In this document: one piece after another, positions 1-8,353 of the stretch
Layout: each line of letters starts with the position of its first letter
Numbering within the stretch: the stretch's first letter is position 1
From: Pseudomonas fragi
Lineage (GTDB): Bacteria > Pseudomonadota > Gammaproteobacteria > Pseudomonadales > Pseudomonadaceae
Direction: 5' to 3'
Length of the DNA: 64,000 nt
Assembly (NCBI RefSeq): GCF_025426255.1
Contig: NZ_CP104861.1
Location: 3,162,001-3,226,000, forward strand
The notes under the pieces: model-generated
Database searches by the model: none
The model's input: the letters and a program-made list of their open reading frames with translations, nothing else
What the model was told of the DNA's origin: nothing
Program-made: the position numbers and the translations under genes

Positions 1-281
1 CCTTGTGCTTCGACACGTAAAGTCGCCAGATAGTCGGTCACCGGAAACGGTGCCTGAACGATGGAATAACTATAGGTTTTGCCCGCATTGTCGAACGTTT
101 GCAGCCGCTCGACGATCACCGTGCCATCTACGGTCTGCAGCGTGCGCAAACGCCCGCCTTCACCGTGCTCGCTTTTGGCAATAAACGACAACCAGTCGGG
201 CAGCGAGTTAAAACCGCCAATCAGTTGCCAGACCTGATCGGTTGAAGCGGGAATATCGATAAACGCGGATGTTGCTGCCAT
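1..281 (-). CDS. SRPBCC (Bet v1/polyketide cyclase-like) family protein, partial
   Basis: The first 93 residues are present; the rest lies beyond the left edge. The N-terminus (MAATSAFIDIPASTDQVWQL) has the pattern of SRPBCC proteins: a first beta strand containing IDIPAS, then a helix ending in a Trp (VWQLIGGFNSLPDWL). The next strands (GEGGRLRTL, then VIVERLQTFD) also fit the helix-grip fold. Such proteins are small cytoplasmic hydrophobic-ligand binders or cyclases, and no specific ligand can be inferred here. The ATG at 281 is the first in-frame start. The gene is transcribed away from the low-GC cluster and has the high-GC codon use of the core genome, so it probably marks the edge of that cluster. 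Confidence 0.75.
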   Translation of the reverse strand, partial: MAATSAFIDIPASTDQVWQLIGGFNSLPDWLSFIAKSEHGEGGRLRTLQTVDGTVIVERLQTFDNAGKTYSYSIVQAPFPVTDYLATLRVEAQ

Positions 282-591
282 GGGGTGTGTGCCTCTCAGA
301 ATAAATAGGATTGGAACGCCCTGCTTGCGACGACCAGGATGGGTCGACAGCATGCAGTAGGGTTGGGCTGTATACAATTGCAGTAACATCTACGAATTAG
401 GGCGCGGCCTCGCTTCGCAAAGGGTAATGCCTATGGCTGCGATGGTTAACGCAGTAACGGCAAAGGCAATAAGCCTCTTGGCAATATAAATTTAACCACT
501 GCACGCCACGTATAGCTTCGACGCACCGATTAACAGAACACCACGAAAGTTTGCAGACTTATTTTGTCGCTCCGCAAAAATCCTACGCTAT
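282..591. other. intergenic gap at the edge of the low-GC cluster
   Basis: No gene is supported here. The gap holds the promoter region of the SRPBCC gene and the 3' flank of the asparaginase-like gene. The only structured site noticed is the 8-bp palindrome TGTATACA at 369-376, about 88 bp upstream of the SRPBCC start. GntR-type repressors often bind TTGTATACAA-like sites, but this match is too short to be convincing. Composition shifts to AT-rich from about 470 onward. Confidence 0.4.
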
Positions 592-1566
592 TCAATCTTC
601 AATATATTTACGAATTTGACTCTGCTCTAACTCCCCCCCTAACAGGGCATACAATTTCCCAAGCATTGCCTCACGCGTGATATACCCACCCGAGATAACA
701 CCCGCAGCACGAATGTCAGCGCTGAGCTTATAGGGACTTCGGCTAGCACATTGTGAAATGACTACAACAACAATACCTTTGGCAGACGCATTACGTAGAA
801 CGCCCACAAGACCATGGCCAAAGCCTTCTCCAACCGCCAACTCAACGCCTTCATGCTCTAATACCAGCGCCTGTATCCCACTGCCAAGCATACTTTCAAG
901 AAACCAAGAACCCAAACCTGGAAACAGAGGAAGAACCCCTATACTGACAGGTCTCATATAACGTTTGTAGTTAACCTCATTAGGCAGGCATGGCACATCT
1001 TTTTGGCACGTAAAGTCTCGCTCTACAAATGGATGCCGACCGGAGGTTTTAAGCTTAGTGGATCGAAGCGGCCTCAAAATGTCCCCATGAAAATACAGGT
1101 ACACGCCATCAGACATTCCTTTTGCAAGCAATATTAACCCGCCAGTAAAATTCTCCCAAACATCACTTTCTGCGGCATCAATGGCTACCATGGCCCCCGT
1201 AAAAATTATGGCTGCGGGAAGACGGTATAACAAATAACTCATCGCTGCTGCGCCATACGTTAACGTGTCTACCTCATGCAAGACCAAAACACCACTGCAA
1301 CCCTCCACCTCCACAGCGTTGACAATCGCTTTGCGCAGAACGAGCCAATATTCAGGCGTATTAATGGAGCAGCCATTAATCGGCTCTACTTCTTGATACA
1401 TCCAAGTAACGTTTAAAGAAGCGAACCCGTCTTTTATAAAATCTCCGACTTGGCACCCAAAACATGAAGACTGCCTGAAATCAGAAAGACTGAGATGCAT
1501 GCTTTTCGTAATACCCGCACACAAAATCATTACTTTTTTTTGAAACTGCAGAGACGCATCTGTCAT
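592..1566 (-). CDS. divergent type I asparaginase-like protein, catalytic Thr replaced
   Basis: The 324-residue protein has the plan of the AnsA/AnsB asparaginase family: an N-terminal strand, a central block HEVDTLTYGAAAMSYLL followed by IIFTGA, a TK pair in LRSTKLKTSG, and a C-terminal small domain. In bacterial asparaginases the central block reads HGTDT, whose first Thr is catalytic; here it is Val (HEVDT). The N-terminal GGTI motif is also lost (MILCAGITKS). The TK lysine appears to be kept. The protein is therefore probably not an ordinary asparaginase: it may be catalytically dead, a binding protein, or act on another amide. A GTG at 1569 immediately precedes the ATG chosen. It is the last gene of a low-GC minus-strand cluster. 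Confidence 0.7.
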   Translation of the reverse strand: MTDASLQFQKKVMILCAGITKSMHLSLSDFRQSSCFGCQVGDFIKDGFASLNVTWMYQEVEPINGCSINTPEYWLVLRKAIVNAVEVEGCSGVLVLHEVDTLTYGAAAMSYLLYRLPAAIIFTGAMVAIDAAESDVWENFTGGLILLAKGMSDGVYLYFHGDILRPLRSTKLKTSGRHPFVERDFTCQKDVPCLPNEVNYKRYMRPVSIGVLPLFPGLGSWFLESMLGSGIQALVLEHEGVELAVGEGFGHGLVGVLRNASAKGIVVVVISQCASRSPYKLSADIRAAGVISGGYITREAMLGKLYALLGGELEQSQIRKYIED

Positions 1567-1677
1567 CACCAGAATTACCTGTGGTTTGTATTCAAGGACT
1601 CATGGGCTACGCGACAAAAAACATTAGTTACCTAATAATTATAGAATTACACCCCACCACTACTACAGCTTTAACGT

Positions 1678-2583
1678 TTAACCCCGTTTCCAGCGCACCA
1701 AAAAAATAGAACCTCCAAATATATTTAAAAACAACCCGAAAACGATAACGCCCGCACCAACAAACTGCTCACCAGACAGTGTTTCACCTAGCAAAAGCAC
1801 CGCACTTGCAATACCTACGACAGGAACCAGAAGAGATAATGGCGCAATCCGCCATGTTTCATAGCGACCTAATAAATATCCCCAGGCGGCATAGCATAGT
1901 AGGGTCGCAAAGAATGAAAGATAGATTAATGACCATACTGTTCGAGACGATATACCCAACAAGCTCTGTCGCACCTCATCAACGCCCTCAAATAGCCATG
2001 AGCACAAAAAAAATGGAATGATCGCTACGAGGGCGCTCCAAACCACTAAAGAAATCCCAGACACTTTATTGTTTTTCACAATAATCTTGTTAGCTATATT
2101 GCCCAACGCCCACGATACTGCCGCACCTACGGTCAACAGAAAAGTACCTGGCGTAATAGAATTACTGCCTTGAACACTCATGCCTGCTTTTGCAAGCAAA
2201 AACATCCCTATACTAGCAACCAAAATGCCTGCTATATGGTTCCATTTGCATTTTTCCGACAGCAGGAGCATGCCAAATATTAACGTAAAAAAAGCTTGGG
2301 TCTGAATAACCAAAGATGCAATACCCGCAGGCATACCGAGCTTGATCGCAACAAACAAAAAAGAAAACTGCCCAAAACTTATGGTTAAACCATACGCCAA
2401 CAGCCACCTCACAGGTATTTTAGGTAACCCTATAAAAAAAACTGCCGGGAAAGCGACAAGAGAGAATCTCAGACCCGCCAAGAGAAAAGGAGGCATGCCA
2501 TTAAGCCCAATCTTTATGACTACAAAGTTCAACCCCCATATAATAACTACGCAAAGGGCTAGCAACATATCCTTCACAGACAT
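1678..2583 (-). CDS. EamA/DMT-family exporter
   Basis: The 301-residue protein is very hydrophobic, with about ten membrane segments in two repeats, as in the drug/metabolite transporter (EamA) superfamily. The opening MSVKDMLLALCVVIIWGLNF resembles the O-acetylserine/cysteine exporter branch (E. coli EamA/YdeD), which exports small amino-acid-like metabolites from the cytoplasm. I chose the ATG at 2583 over an upstream TTG (2613) because it gives the canonical EamA start and has a GGGAA ribosome-site-like stretch about 7 bases ahead. Lying in the putative biosynthetic cluster, it is the natural candidate to export the product or give self-protection; that role is inference. Confidence 0.85.
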   Translation of the reverse strand: MSVKDMLLALCVVIIWGLNFVVIKIGLNGMPPFLLAGLRFSLVAFPAVFFIGLPKIPVRWLLAYGLTISFGQFSFLFVAIKLGMPAGIASLVIQTQAFFTLIFGMLLLSEKCKWNHIAGILVASIGMFLLAKAGMSVQGSNSITPGTFLLTVGAAVSWALGNIANKIIVKNNKVSGISLVVWSALVAIIPFFLCSWLFEGVDEVRQSLLGISSRTVWSLIYLSFFATLLCYAAWGYLLGRYETWRIAPLSLLVPVVGIASAVLLLGETLSGEQFVGAGVIVFGLFLNIFGGSIFLVRWKRG

Positions 2584-2646
2584 AGACTTATTCCCATTAA
2601 TAAACGACTGCAAGAAGCCCAGAAGTCCAGCGCCTGAAAGCTATAT

Positions 2647-3447
2647 TCAGCTCCAGGCAATAGCTTCCTTACCCTTTGGGTCGGTCAACCCGAAAAAAAA
2701 CCCCATCGTGATACGAGTCGTCCCAACGACATGGTCAATTTCATGATAGAAATTAGGATTAAAAATATAAACATCTCCCCGCTGCGGGCTGAACTCGCAA
2801 AACTCGTAACCGTCAACTACCTCATCAGCATAGCCCAATTGAAACTCAACTTTAAACTGCTCATCTTCAAGGCCCCATCTTTTATTAAAAATCCGCAATG
2901 CCCCGCCAGAAGTACACGCTTGCAAGCATACGACACAGCTAAGCTGCTGAGTAACTTGCGTGACGATTAATCCAGTGCCAGCAGCGTCACGCGATATATT
3001 GTCGTTATGTAAAGGATTGGCGATGCCATTTGCATGAAAACGCACTACTGAGCCTGAGTATTCACCCAGCACCGGCTCTAAAGCGATGTTTAAAGCTTCG
3101 AGTTGGAGCCATTGCATAACCAGCTGATAGACTGTGCACTCCATATTTGTCAAAGATTGAGGCAGTACGGGCTGAATATCAGAAACCTGCCTGAAATATT
3201 CACCAGGGCATGAAACATATTTCGCCAAATATGGCCCAAGCGTTGTGAGTGTGGCATTAAGGTAGCTCGAAACACGAATTGACTCTGCACAAAGCTCTAA
3301 GTCCCGTATCAAATCCTGACTCATCACCGGCGGTAAAAAGTCACGAAATACAAGCACCGGTGTTCTTGCCGAAATAATGTCCTCGAACCACCTAGGCTCT
3401 ACTGACATGGCAGGTGTAACTATTTTAACTTCACTAGGCTCGTCCAC
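2647..3447 (-). CDS. 2OG-Fe(II) oxygenase-like protein
   Basis: The 266-residue protein carries a recognisable iron/2-oxoglutarate site: an HxD pair in NPLHNDN (about residue 150), a distal His in NFYHEID, and an Arg a few residues on (VVGTTRITMGFFFG) in the position that binds the 2OG carboxylate. A PQRGDVYIFNP segment, typical of the strand before the distal His, separates them. Members hydroxylate, desaturate or cyclise small molecules or residues in the cytoplasm. The start is a GTG at 3447, 14 bases inside the end of the amidotransferase gene and preceded by a good AAGGGGGTG ribosome site, so the two are translationally linked. The substrate is unknown. Confidence 0.7.
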   Translation of the reverse strand: MDEPSEVKIVTPAMSVEPRWFEDIISARTPVLVFRDFLPPVMSQDLIRDLELCAESIRVSSYLNATLTTLGPYLAKYVSCPGEYFRQVSDIQPVLPQSLTNMECTVYQLVMQWLQLEALNIALEPVLGEYSGSVVRFHANGIANPLHNDNISRDAAGTGLIVTQVTQQLSCVVCLQACTSGGALRIFNKRWGLEDEQFKVEFQLGYADEVVDGYEFCEFSPQRGDVYIFNPNFYHEIDHVVGTTRITMGFFFGLTDPKGKEAIAWS

Positions 3448-4159
3448 CTTTCACCCCCTTCAAATCAAACTCATATAATTCACCATTTTTCATAGGGCGC
3501 CATTCAAGCTCATCCCCCAACGACGGTATGATCTCTGAAGAAATATATTCAACCTTTTCGCCTTTAAAATGCCGCAGGGTGAAATATTCAGGACAAGACG
3601 TGTCTTCAGCAAACCATTGCCATACCCACGCTCTATCCAGAGTCATCAAAAAAAAATTACCTGAGCTACCGCCTGGTGCAAGCTGTATTAGTTTACTCAT
3701 CAAATAGTCTTTACCCAACCCTGTCGGCTCTATAGGACCCACAATATACTCAAGGTATTCTGCGGAGTCGAATTGGGAGGCCGAGAGTCCAAGATGAGGA
3801 TAAACCGTTGGTAAATAACCATTATGCATCATATACCAACACGTTCCGCCACTCTCTCGTCGCAGTGGGTGCGAGAACTCGACACCGCGATTTTTTCTTA
3901 ATGTAGCATGTCGCACATGTACGGCCAGAAAATCTATATCTGCATCTAAAAGTTCAATCGCCGAACACGCTTCTATAAAACTGTCGCCTCCGCGCAGCAC
4001 TCTAATTTGGCCATTACTTACCCACAGACAACCCCAACCGTGAGTATGCTGTTTAATTAAGCCATCATGTTTGCCTGTTTCGCCAGCTGCCATTATACGG
4101 GCAGCGTTCATAACCTCAGCCACAGAGAATTTTCCACACGCAACAATCATCCTACACAT
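3434..4159 (-). CDS. class II (Ntn) glutamine amidotransferase, stand-alone
   Basis: The 241-residue protein begins MCRMIVACG, so removal of Met exposes the N-terminal Cys nucleophile of class II glutaminase domains. Further hallmarks are HVRHAT (about 85-90), the FSHPL segment and MMHNGYL, whose Asn-Gly form the oxyanion hole. Length and layout resemble the EgtC/YafJ group of free-standing domains rather than PurF, GlmS or AsnB. An in-frame start 60 bases upstream would bury the Cys. The ATG at 4159 has a perfect AGGAGG seven bases ahead and leaves Cys as residue 2, which settles the start. It probably releases ammonia from glutamine for the neighbouring PP-loop enzyme (inference from adjacency). 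Confidence 0.85.
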   Translation of the reverse strand: MCRMIVACGKFSVAEVMNAARIMAAGETGKHDGLIKQHTHGWGCLWVSNGQIRVLRGGDSFIEACSAIELLDADIDFLAVHVRHATLRKNRGVEFSHPLRRESGGTCWYMMHNGYLPTVYPHLGLSASQFDSAEYLEYIVGPIEPTGLGKDYLMSKLIQLAPGGSSGNFFLMTLDRAWVWQWFAEDTSCPEYFTLRHFKGEKVEYISSEIIPSLGDELEWRPMKNGELYEFDLKGVKGGRA

Positions 4160-4277
4160 TACAACCTCCTCCCACCGACTGCTCGAACCACCTGGCACTT
4201 TTTCGACTTCACGGCCCATAAAATCGCGCAGCCAACGCTGTGATTACTTTAAAATAAACAGCCCTGCTTTCTGACGA

Positions 4278-5734
4278 TTACCGACCAGAGATAATCTCTG
4301 TAATCCGCCTGTCTGGAGCGTTATCATTTTTCACTTGAATGATCGCTTTGTGGGGGTCATACCGTAAAACTCTTGACAATGGATCCTTACTCTTAGGCTC
4401 AAGTAATGAGACAACTAAACAATTACCGTAGCATTGGCGAAGTTGCTCCAAATTCAAACCCGAGAGTGTTTCTAGCTTTGTCTTCAGCATCGAACAACCA
4501 TTTATATTACCGCCGAGTAGCGCATGAATGGCTGGGGCTGATAGTAAGATTTTTTGATCCGCTAGATAGCGTTCAAGATTTTTTCCACACTCTGTAAACG
4601 GGGAATAAATCATACATATCAGTTGCTCCGATGATAGATCGTAAGCGTCTAATGCAAATTTTTCCGCACGTGCTCGCTGCCTATCAATTGCAGAGTCATT
4701 TTGGTATCGAGCTGACATCTCGGAAACCAAGTGACGAGGGAACTCTTTCTGTTGCATAAGCCCTATTGCAAAATTTACATACTCTCGAACACCTTCCGTA
4801 TAGGTTCGCCCTAACAGTGTTTCCGCCCGCAACCCACGGATATGGGCCATGAGCGTAGGGTTGCCACAATCTGATTCAGAAAAACTGAACATTAACTCAT
4901 CAAAATCAAACTTCAGAAATTCCGTCAAGAGCGACCAATGCTCACCCGACTCGTAGGCAGCATCCTGATAAATATTAAAAAATATTGGATCTCGTACTAA
5001 CGCATGAGCAATGCGGTGCTCCGACGTGACATTGCCCGGCCCATAAATATTCTCAAAATAACCTTTTGCTACACCATCAAGGGTTTTCAGGAAACTTGAA
5101 AAACCACGCCCCTCATCAATTGCCTGCCGATTAAATAATCGTGAAAGATGGCGCACCCATGCGAAGTAGGCTGTTTGTTCTTTTGAAGAGTCACCCGTGA
5201 TAACGACATCACCCCCCCCTCCCACTGAGAGGCCATGCCAAATGAGTTCATCATACTTAGATTACAGGCATTGCAAAAGGTTGAGCGAGCATCTGCCTGA
5301 AATCGGTGCCCACTCATCAAAACATCAGTACGATTTTGAATTCTTACAGACTCAGGCATCAATAAATAACGTTCAAAATACCTGACCAGCAAGCCATCAA
5401 CAATCAAACATTCGACCGATTCGTCATCGTACAGGCCTAATGCTCGATAAGCATTATCAATATTCTCCATCACCTTATCGTTCATTCCAGCATGACGATT
5501 GGTTACTATTCTGAGCCTGAACGTTTCACCTTTCTCTTCCAAAACAATATTATGAATATATTTAACCCACGCAACCATATAACTGCTGTCCTTGCCTCCC
5601 CCATAAGCAAGAAGCACCCTATTATTTTTAATTTTCTTCTGATCAGGTAAACACTGAATTAATCTCTGGGCACATTTATTTGCCGAGTCAATTGTGGCAT
5701 CGGAAAAATACGATTCAATCGCTTTTCTTATCAT
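4278..5734 (-). CDS. PP-loop ATPase (adenine nucleotide alpha-hydrolase fold), interrupted by frameshift
   Basis: Two overlapping frames make one protein of about 485 residues. The first (from ATG 5734, with GGGAGG six bases ahead) has the PP-loop LLAYGGGKDSSYMVAWVK near residue 45, which binds ATP and releases PPi, and a FCNACN CxxC motif near 155 that recalls thiolating PP-loop enzymes (TtcA/TtuA type). The frame breaks in a run of eight G (5212-5219, minus strand). The second frame continues GDVVITGDSSKEQTAYFAWV to a stop at 4278. One extra G, or a -1 ribosomal slip, would join them. Such enzymes adenylate a carboxylate, amide or base for attack by ammonia or sulfur. A sequencing error is the simplest explanation for the break. 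Confidence 0.7.
5212..5219 (-). repeat. G8 homopolymer at the frameshift in the PP-loop gene
   Basis: Eight consecutive C on the plus strand (G8 in the mRNA) sit exactly where the two halves of the PP-loop protein change frame. Reading runs W-E-G-G into the tract and would continue G-D-V-V with one added base. Runs of this length are prone to slippage in replication, translation and sequencing. Confidence 0.85.
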
Positions 5735-6249
5735 CTAAGCCTCCCGAGGCCTATCGACCTGCGACAACTACAACATAGACACTCCCACCCAACCTTTATG
5801 ACCCACACTAGAGTGCAACTACAATTGAGCAACCAACACCAATCACATTTGATCGCAACAACATAAACTCATCACGCTTATACGCTAGTGCCGAAAATAT
5901 TATTACGCAAACAAAGCGCCTATTTTTCCGACATATCTTACAAATAGCGACTGGCAATTCTTGTTTAGAGTTAAGAAATTTCTAAAAAAAACTAGGAATC
6001 ATCCTACAACTCAACAAATTACAGAAAGCACCCAACAAAAGTTCACACCAAGGTAATTGCGTGCTCACTGAATGGCGAAGCGGTATGTACTCACGCACAA
6101 AATGGAGTTCAACAGGGTAGACGTTGTGAAATCAATAAAGGGATGCCCCTGACAACCCCGGCACTCAGGTTTTAAGATTGCTGCGCCCGGAAAAGGGCAA
6201 TATGAAAGCTGCACACTACAGCTTTCACAGAGGATGAAACTGCGCCCGG
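5735..6249. other. AT-rich non-coding region upstream of the low-GC cluster
   Basis: No gene is supported. The part from about 5735 to 6060 is strongly AT-rich and probably holds the promoter of the minus-strand PP-loop/amidotransferase/oxygenase genes. Direct inspection gave no confident -35/-10 pair or operator. The right part belongs to the 3' flank of the NIPSNAP gene and contains the hairpin listed at 6203-6227. A 77-codon frame overlapping the end of NIPSNAP looks spurious. Confidence 0.5.
6203..6227 (-). terminator. stem-loop downstream of the NIPSNAP gene
   Basis: TGAAAGCTG and CAGCTTTCA form a perfect 9-bp stem with a 7-base loop, 22 bases past the NIPSNAP stop. There is no strong U-run immediately after it on the minus strand, only TTTT a few bases later, so it may be a weak terminator or a 3'-protective hairpin. 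Confidence 0.45.
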
Positions 6250-6555
6250 CTACTCGAAAACCGGCCGAAAGAAGCTTCGCTCGTAACTCAAGATGCACCG
6301 GTTGTCTTCAGCCAGTTTGAATGCGGCAATGCACTCGGCATCGGTTTTTGAGCGCTCGCGGTAGTCTTCATAAACCGCGAGGCTGGGGAAGGTAAACATC
6401 GCCAAGGCGATGTTGTTGGCGCCTTCCGAGGGCAGGAAGTAGCCGTGGTGCTGCCCACCGAACTTCGCTACCAGCGGGATCCACACTTTCGCATAGGCTT
6501 CAAATTCAGCCAGTTGGTACGGGTCAATCACGTAACGCAGGTAGCAGGTGATCAT
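6250..6555 (-). CDS. NIPSNAP family protein
   Basis: The 101-residue protein has a ferredoxin-like alpha/beta fold pattern with the NIPSNAP signature: MITCYLRYVIDPYQLAEFEAY, then a glycine-rich FGGQHHGYFLPSEG, and YEDYRERSKTD before the last strand. It is cytoplasmic and lacks a signal peptide. The biochemical role of bacterial NIPSNAP proteins is not established; the fold is shared with small dimeric monooxygenase-like proteins. It lies 65 bases downstream of the isoaspartyl peptidase gene on the same strand and may be the last gene of that operon. Confidence 0.85.
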   Translation of the reverse strand: MITCYLRYVIDPYQLAEFEAYAKVWIPLVAKFGGQHHGYFLPSEGANNIALAMFTFPSLAVYEDYRERSKTDAECIAAFKLAEDNRCILSYERSFFRPVFE

Positions 6556-6620
6556 GGGTTCATTCCATGAGGCAAAAGGAAATCGAGACTAGTCCCCTCC
6601 CACCTCACGGGTCAATCAAC

Positions 6621-7580
6621 TCACACAGGATGCAGGCAATCATCCTCGGCATAGATCGCCGTGTGCAAACCGCCCTCGGCATCGCGCCAGGCGCGGTACA
6701 TACCCGGGGTGTTGAAGCTCAGTACGGTTTCGCCGGACGGAGACACCGCAACCACCCCGCCGTTGCCTCCCAGCTCCTTGAGCTCACCCTGCACCACTTG
6801 GTCGCAGGCATCTTGCAGGCTGGAGCCAACCAGGCGAATGCGCGACGCAATATTGTGAGCAACCACGGTGCGCATAAAGAACTCACCGTGACCAGTGGCC
6901 GAGATCGCGGCGCTGCGGTCATCGGCCCAGGTGCCAGAACCAATCAGTGGTGAATCGCCCACGCGACCATAGCGCTTGTTGGTAATCCCGCCTGTGGAGG
7001 TAGCGGCAGCGACATGCCCGTGCTGGTCGAGTGCCACGGCGCCCACGGTGCCGAATTTTTTCTCCACGCCTCCCGGCTCCAGTAATACCGTCTCTGGTTG
7101 CTGCTGCTGGGCTGCCCATTGGCGACGACGCAAGGGGGTGTCGTACCAATCGTTGCTGACGTGTTCCAGGCCGGGCTGCTCGGACAGAAACAGATCCGCC
7201 CCCGCCCCTGCCAGCAGCACGTGTTCGCTGTGCTCCAGCACCGCCCTCGCTCCGCAAATCGGGTTACGCACGTGATGCACTCCGGCCACGGCTCCGGCTT
7301 CGAGATTGGCGCCGTTCATGATCGCCGCGTCCAGTTCATGGTCACCGGTATGGGTAAATACCGCGCCTTTACCGGCGTTGAACCAGGGGCACTCTTCGAG
7401 TTCAATCACGCTGGCCTGTACTGCGTCCAGGCTGCTGCCACCCCGCTCCAGCACATCAACACCGGCCTTGAGCGCCTGCAATAACGCCGCGTGAATTGCC
7501 TGTTCGTCATCTTGCGCCAGCACGCCGGGCATCAGTACGCCAGCGCCGCCATGCAGGGCCATCGCTATGGATTGAGTCAT
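6621..7580 (-). CDS. iaaA: isoaspartyl peptidase/L-asparaginase (Ntn type)
   Basis: The 319-residue plant-type asparaginase precursor opens with MALHGGAG, the conserved N-terminal strand of the alpha subunit. The autoproteolytic site is GTVGAVALD (about residue 185), where the Thr becomes the N-terminal nucleophile of the beta subunit. [19 protein letters not shown], the substrate-binding segment of the family, follows. It hydrolyses beta-aspartyl dipeptides and asparagine in the cytoplasm. Its ATG overlaps the stop of the ABC ATPase gene by four bases (ATGA), so it is coupled to the amino-acid importer. That suggests import followed by deamidation of asparagine or isoaspartyl peptides. Confidence 0.92.
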   Translation of the reverse strand: MTQSIAMALHGGAGVLMPGVLAQDDEQAIHAALLQALKAGVDVLERGGSSLDAVQASVIELEECPWFNAGKGAVFTHTGDHELDAAIMNGANLEAGAVAGVHHVRNPICGARAVLEHSEHVLLAGAGADLFLSEQPGLEHVSNDWYDTPLRRRQWAAQQQQPETVLLEPGGVEKKFGTVGAVALDQHGHVAAATSTGGITNKRYGRVGDSPLIGSGTWADDRSAAISATGHGEFFMRTVVAHNIASRIRLVGSSLQDACDQVVQGELKELGGNGGVVAVSPSGETVLSFNTPGMYRAWRDAEGGLHTAIYAEDDCLHPV

Positions 7581-8353
7581 TGCGCATGCACTCCGTGATT
7601 GATTATCTGGCTCAAAAAGCGTTGGGTTCGCGGTGATTCCGGGGCCGAGAAAAACCGTTCAGGCGGGGCTTCTTCGACAATCTCGCCCTGATCCATAAAC
7701 ACAATTCGATCCGCGACTTTACGGGCAAAACCCATTTCGTGGGTCACACAGATCATGGTCATGCCTTCCTGGGCCAGGCTGGTCATTACCTCCAGCACTT
7801 CGGCGATCATTTCCGGGTCGAGGGCCGAGGTTGGCTCGTCGAACAGCATGACCTTGGGCTGCATGCACAGCGCCCGGGCAATGGCGATTCGCTGCTGCTG
7901 ACCGCCGGACAACTGCGAGGGAAACTTGTTGGCGTGGTCGCGCATCTTGACCTTGTCCAGCAGCCCCAGCGCACGTTCGATGGCTTCAGCCTCAGGCACA
8001 CCCAGGTTGGAAGTCTGTGGCAACGTGCAGTTTTTCAGCACTGTGAGATGCGGAAACAGATTGAAGTGCTGGAAGCACATGCCCACCTGACGGCGGATGC
8101 GCTCAAGGCCCTTGAGGTTGCCATTGAGCTCCTCGCCCAGCACCTCGACCACGCCCTGCTGGTGTTGCTCCAGTTGATTGATGCAGCGGATCAGGGTTGA
8201 CTTGCCGGAGCCGGAAGGTCCGCAAATCACCACTTTCTCGCCGGCTTTGACATTCAGCGAGATATTTTTCAGCACGTGGGCATTGCCGAACCATTTGTTC
8301 AATTGTTCGATGCGCACCATCAGGTCAGCGTCGGCCTTGGGTTTGATGATCAT
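7577..8353 (-). CDS. aapP: polar amino-acid ABC transporter ATP-binding protein (AapP-like)
   Basis: The 258-residue ABC ATPase has Walker [10 protein letters not shown] (about 46-54), signature LSGGQQQR, and Walker [15 protein letters not shown] with the following H-loop in VTHEMGFA. The sequence is typical of the GlnQ/HisP/AapP branch that drives uptake of polar amino acids. It overlaps the upstream permease and the downstream peptidase gene by four bases each, so the operon is tightly coupled. An internal ATG at residue 12 is a possible alternative start. Confidence 0.93.
   Translation of the reverse strand: MIIKPKADADLMVRIEQLNKWFGNAHVLKNISLNVKAGEKVVICGPSGSGKSTLIRCINQLEQHQQGVVEVLGEELNGNLKGLERIRRQVGMCFQHFNLFPHLTVLKNCTLPQTSNLGVPEAEAIERALGLLDKVKMRDHANKFPSQLSGGQQQRIAIARALCMQPKVMLFDEPTSALDPEMIAEVLEVMTSLAQEGMTMICVTHEMGFARKVADRIVFMDQGEIVEEAPPERFFSAPESPRTQRFLSQIINHGVHAQ

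Noticed and set aside
369..376. TGTATACA palindrome as a GntR-type operator
   Set aside because: Only eight bases, no GntR gene nearby; kept as a note in the gap entry.
6065..6298. 77-codon minus-strand frame overlapping the end of the NIPSNAP gene
   Set aside because: No ribosome site, overlaps a real gene in another frame, and contains the 3' hairpin.
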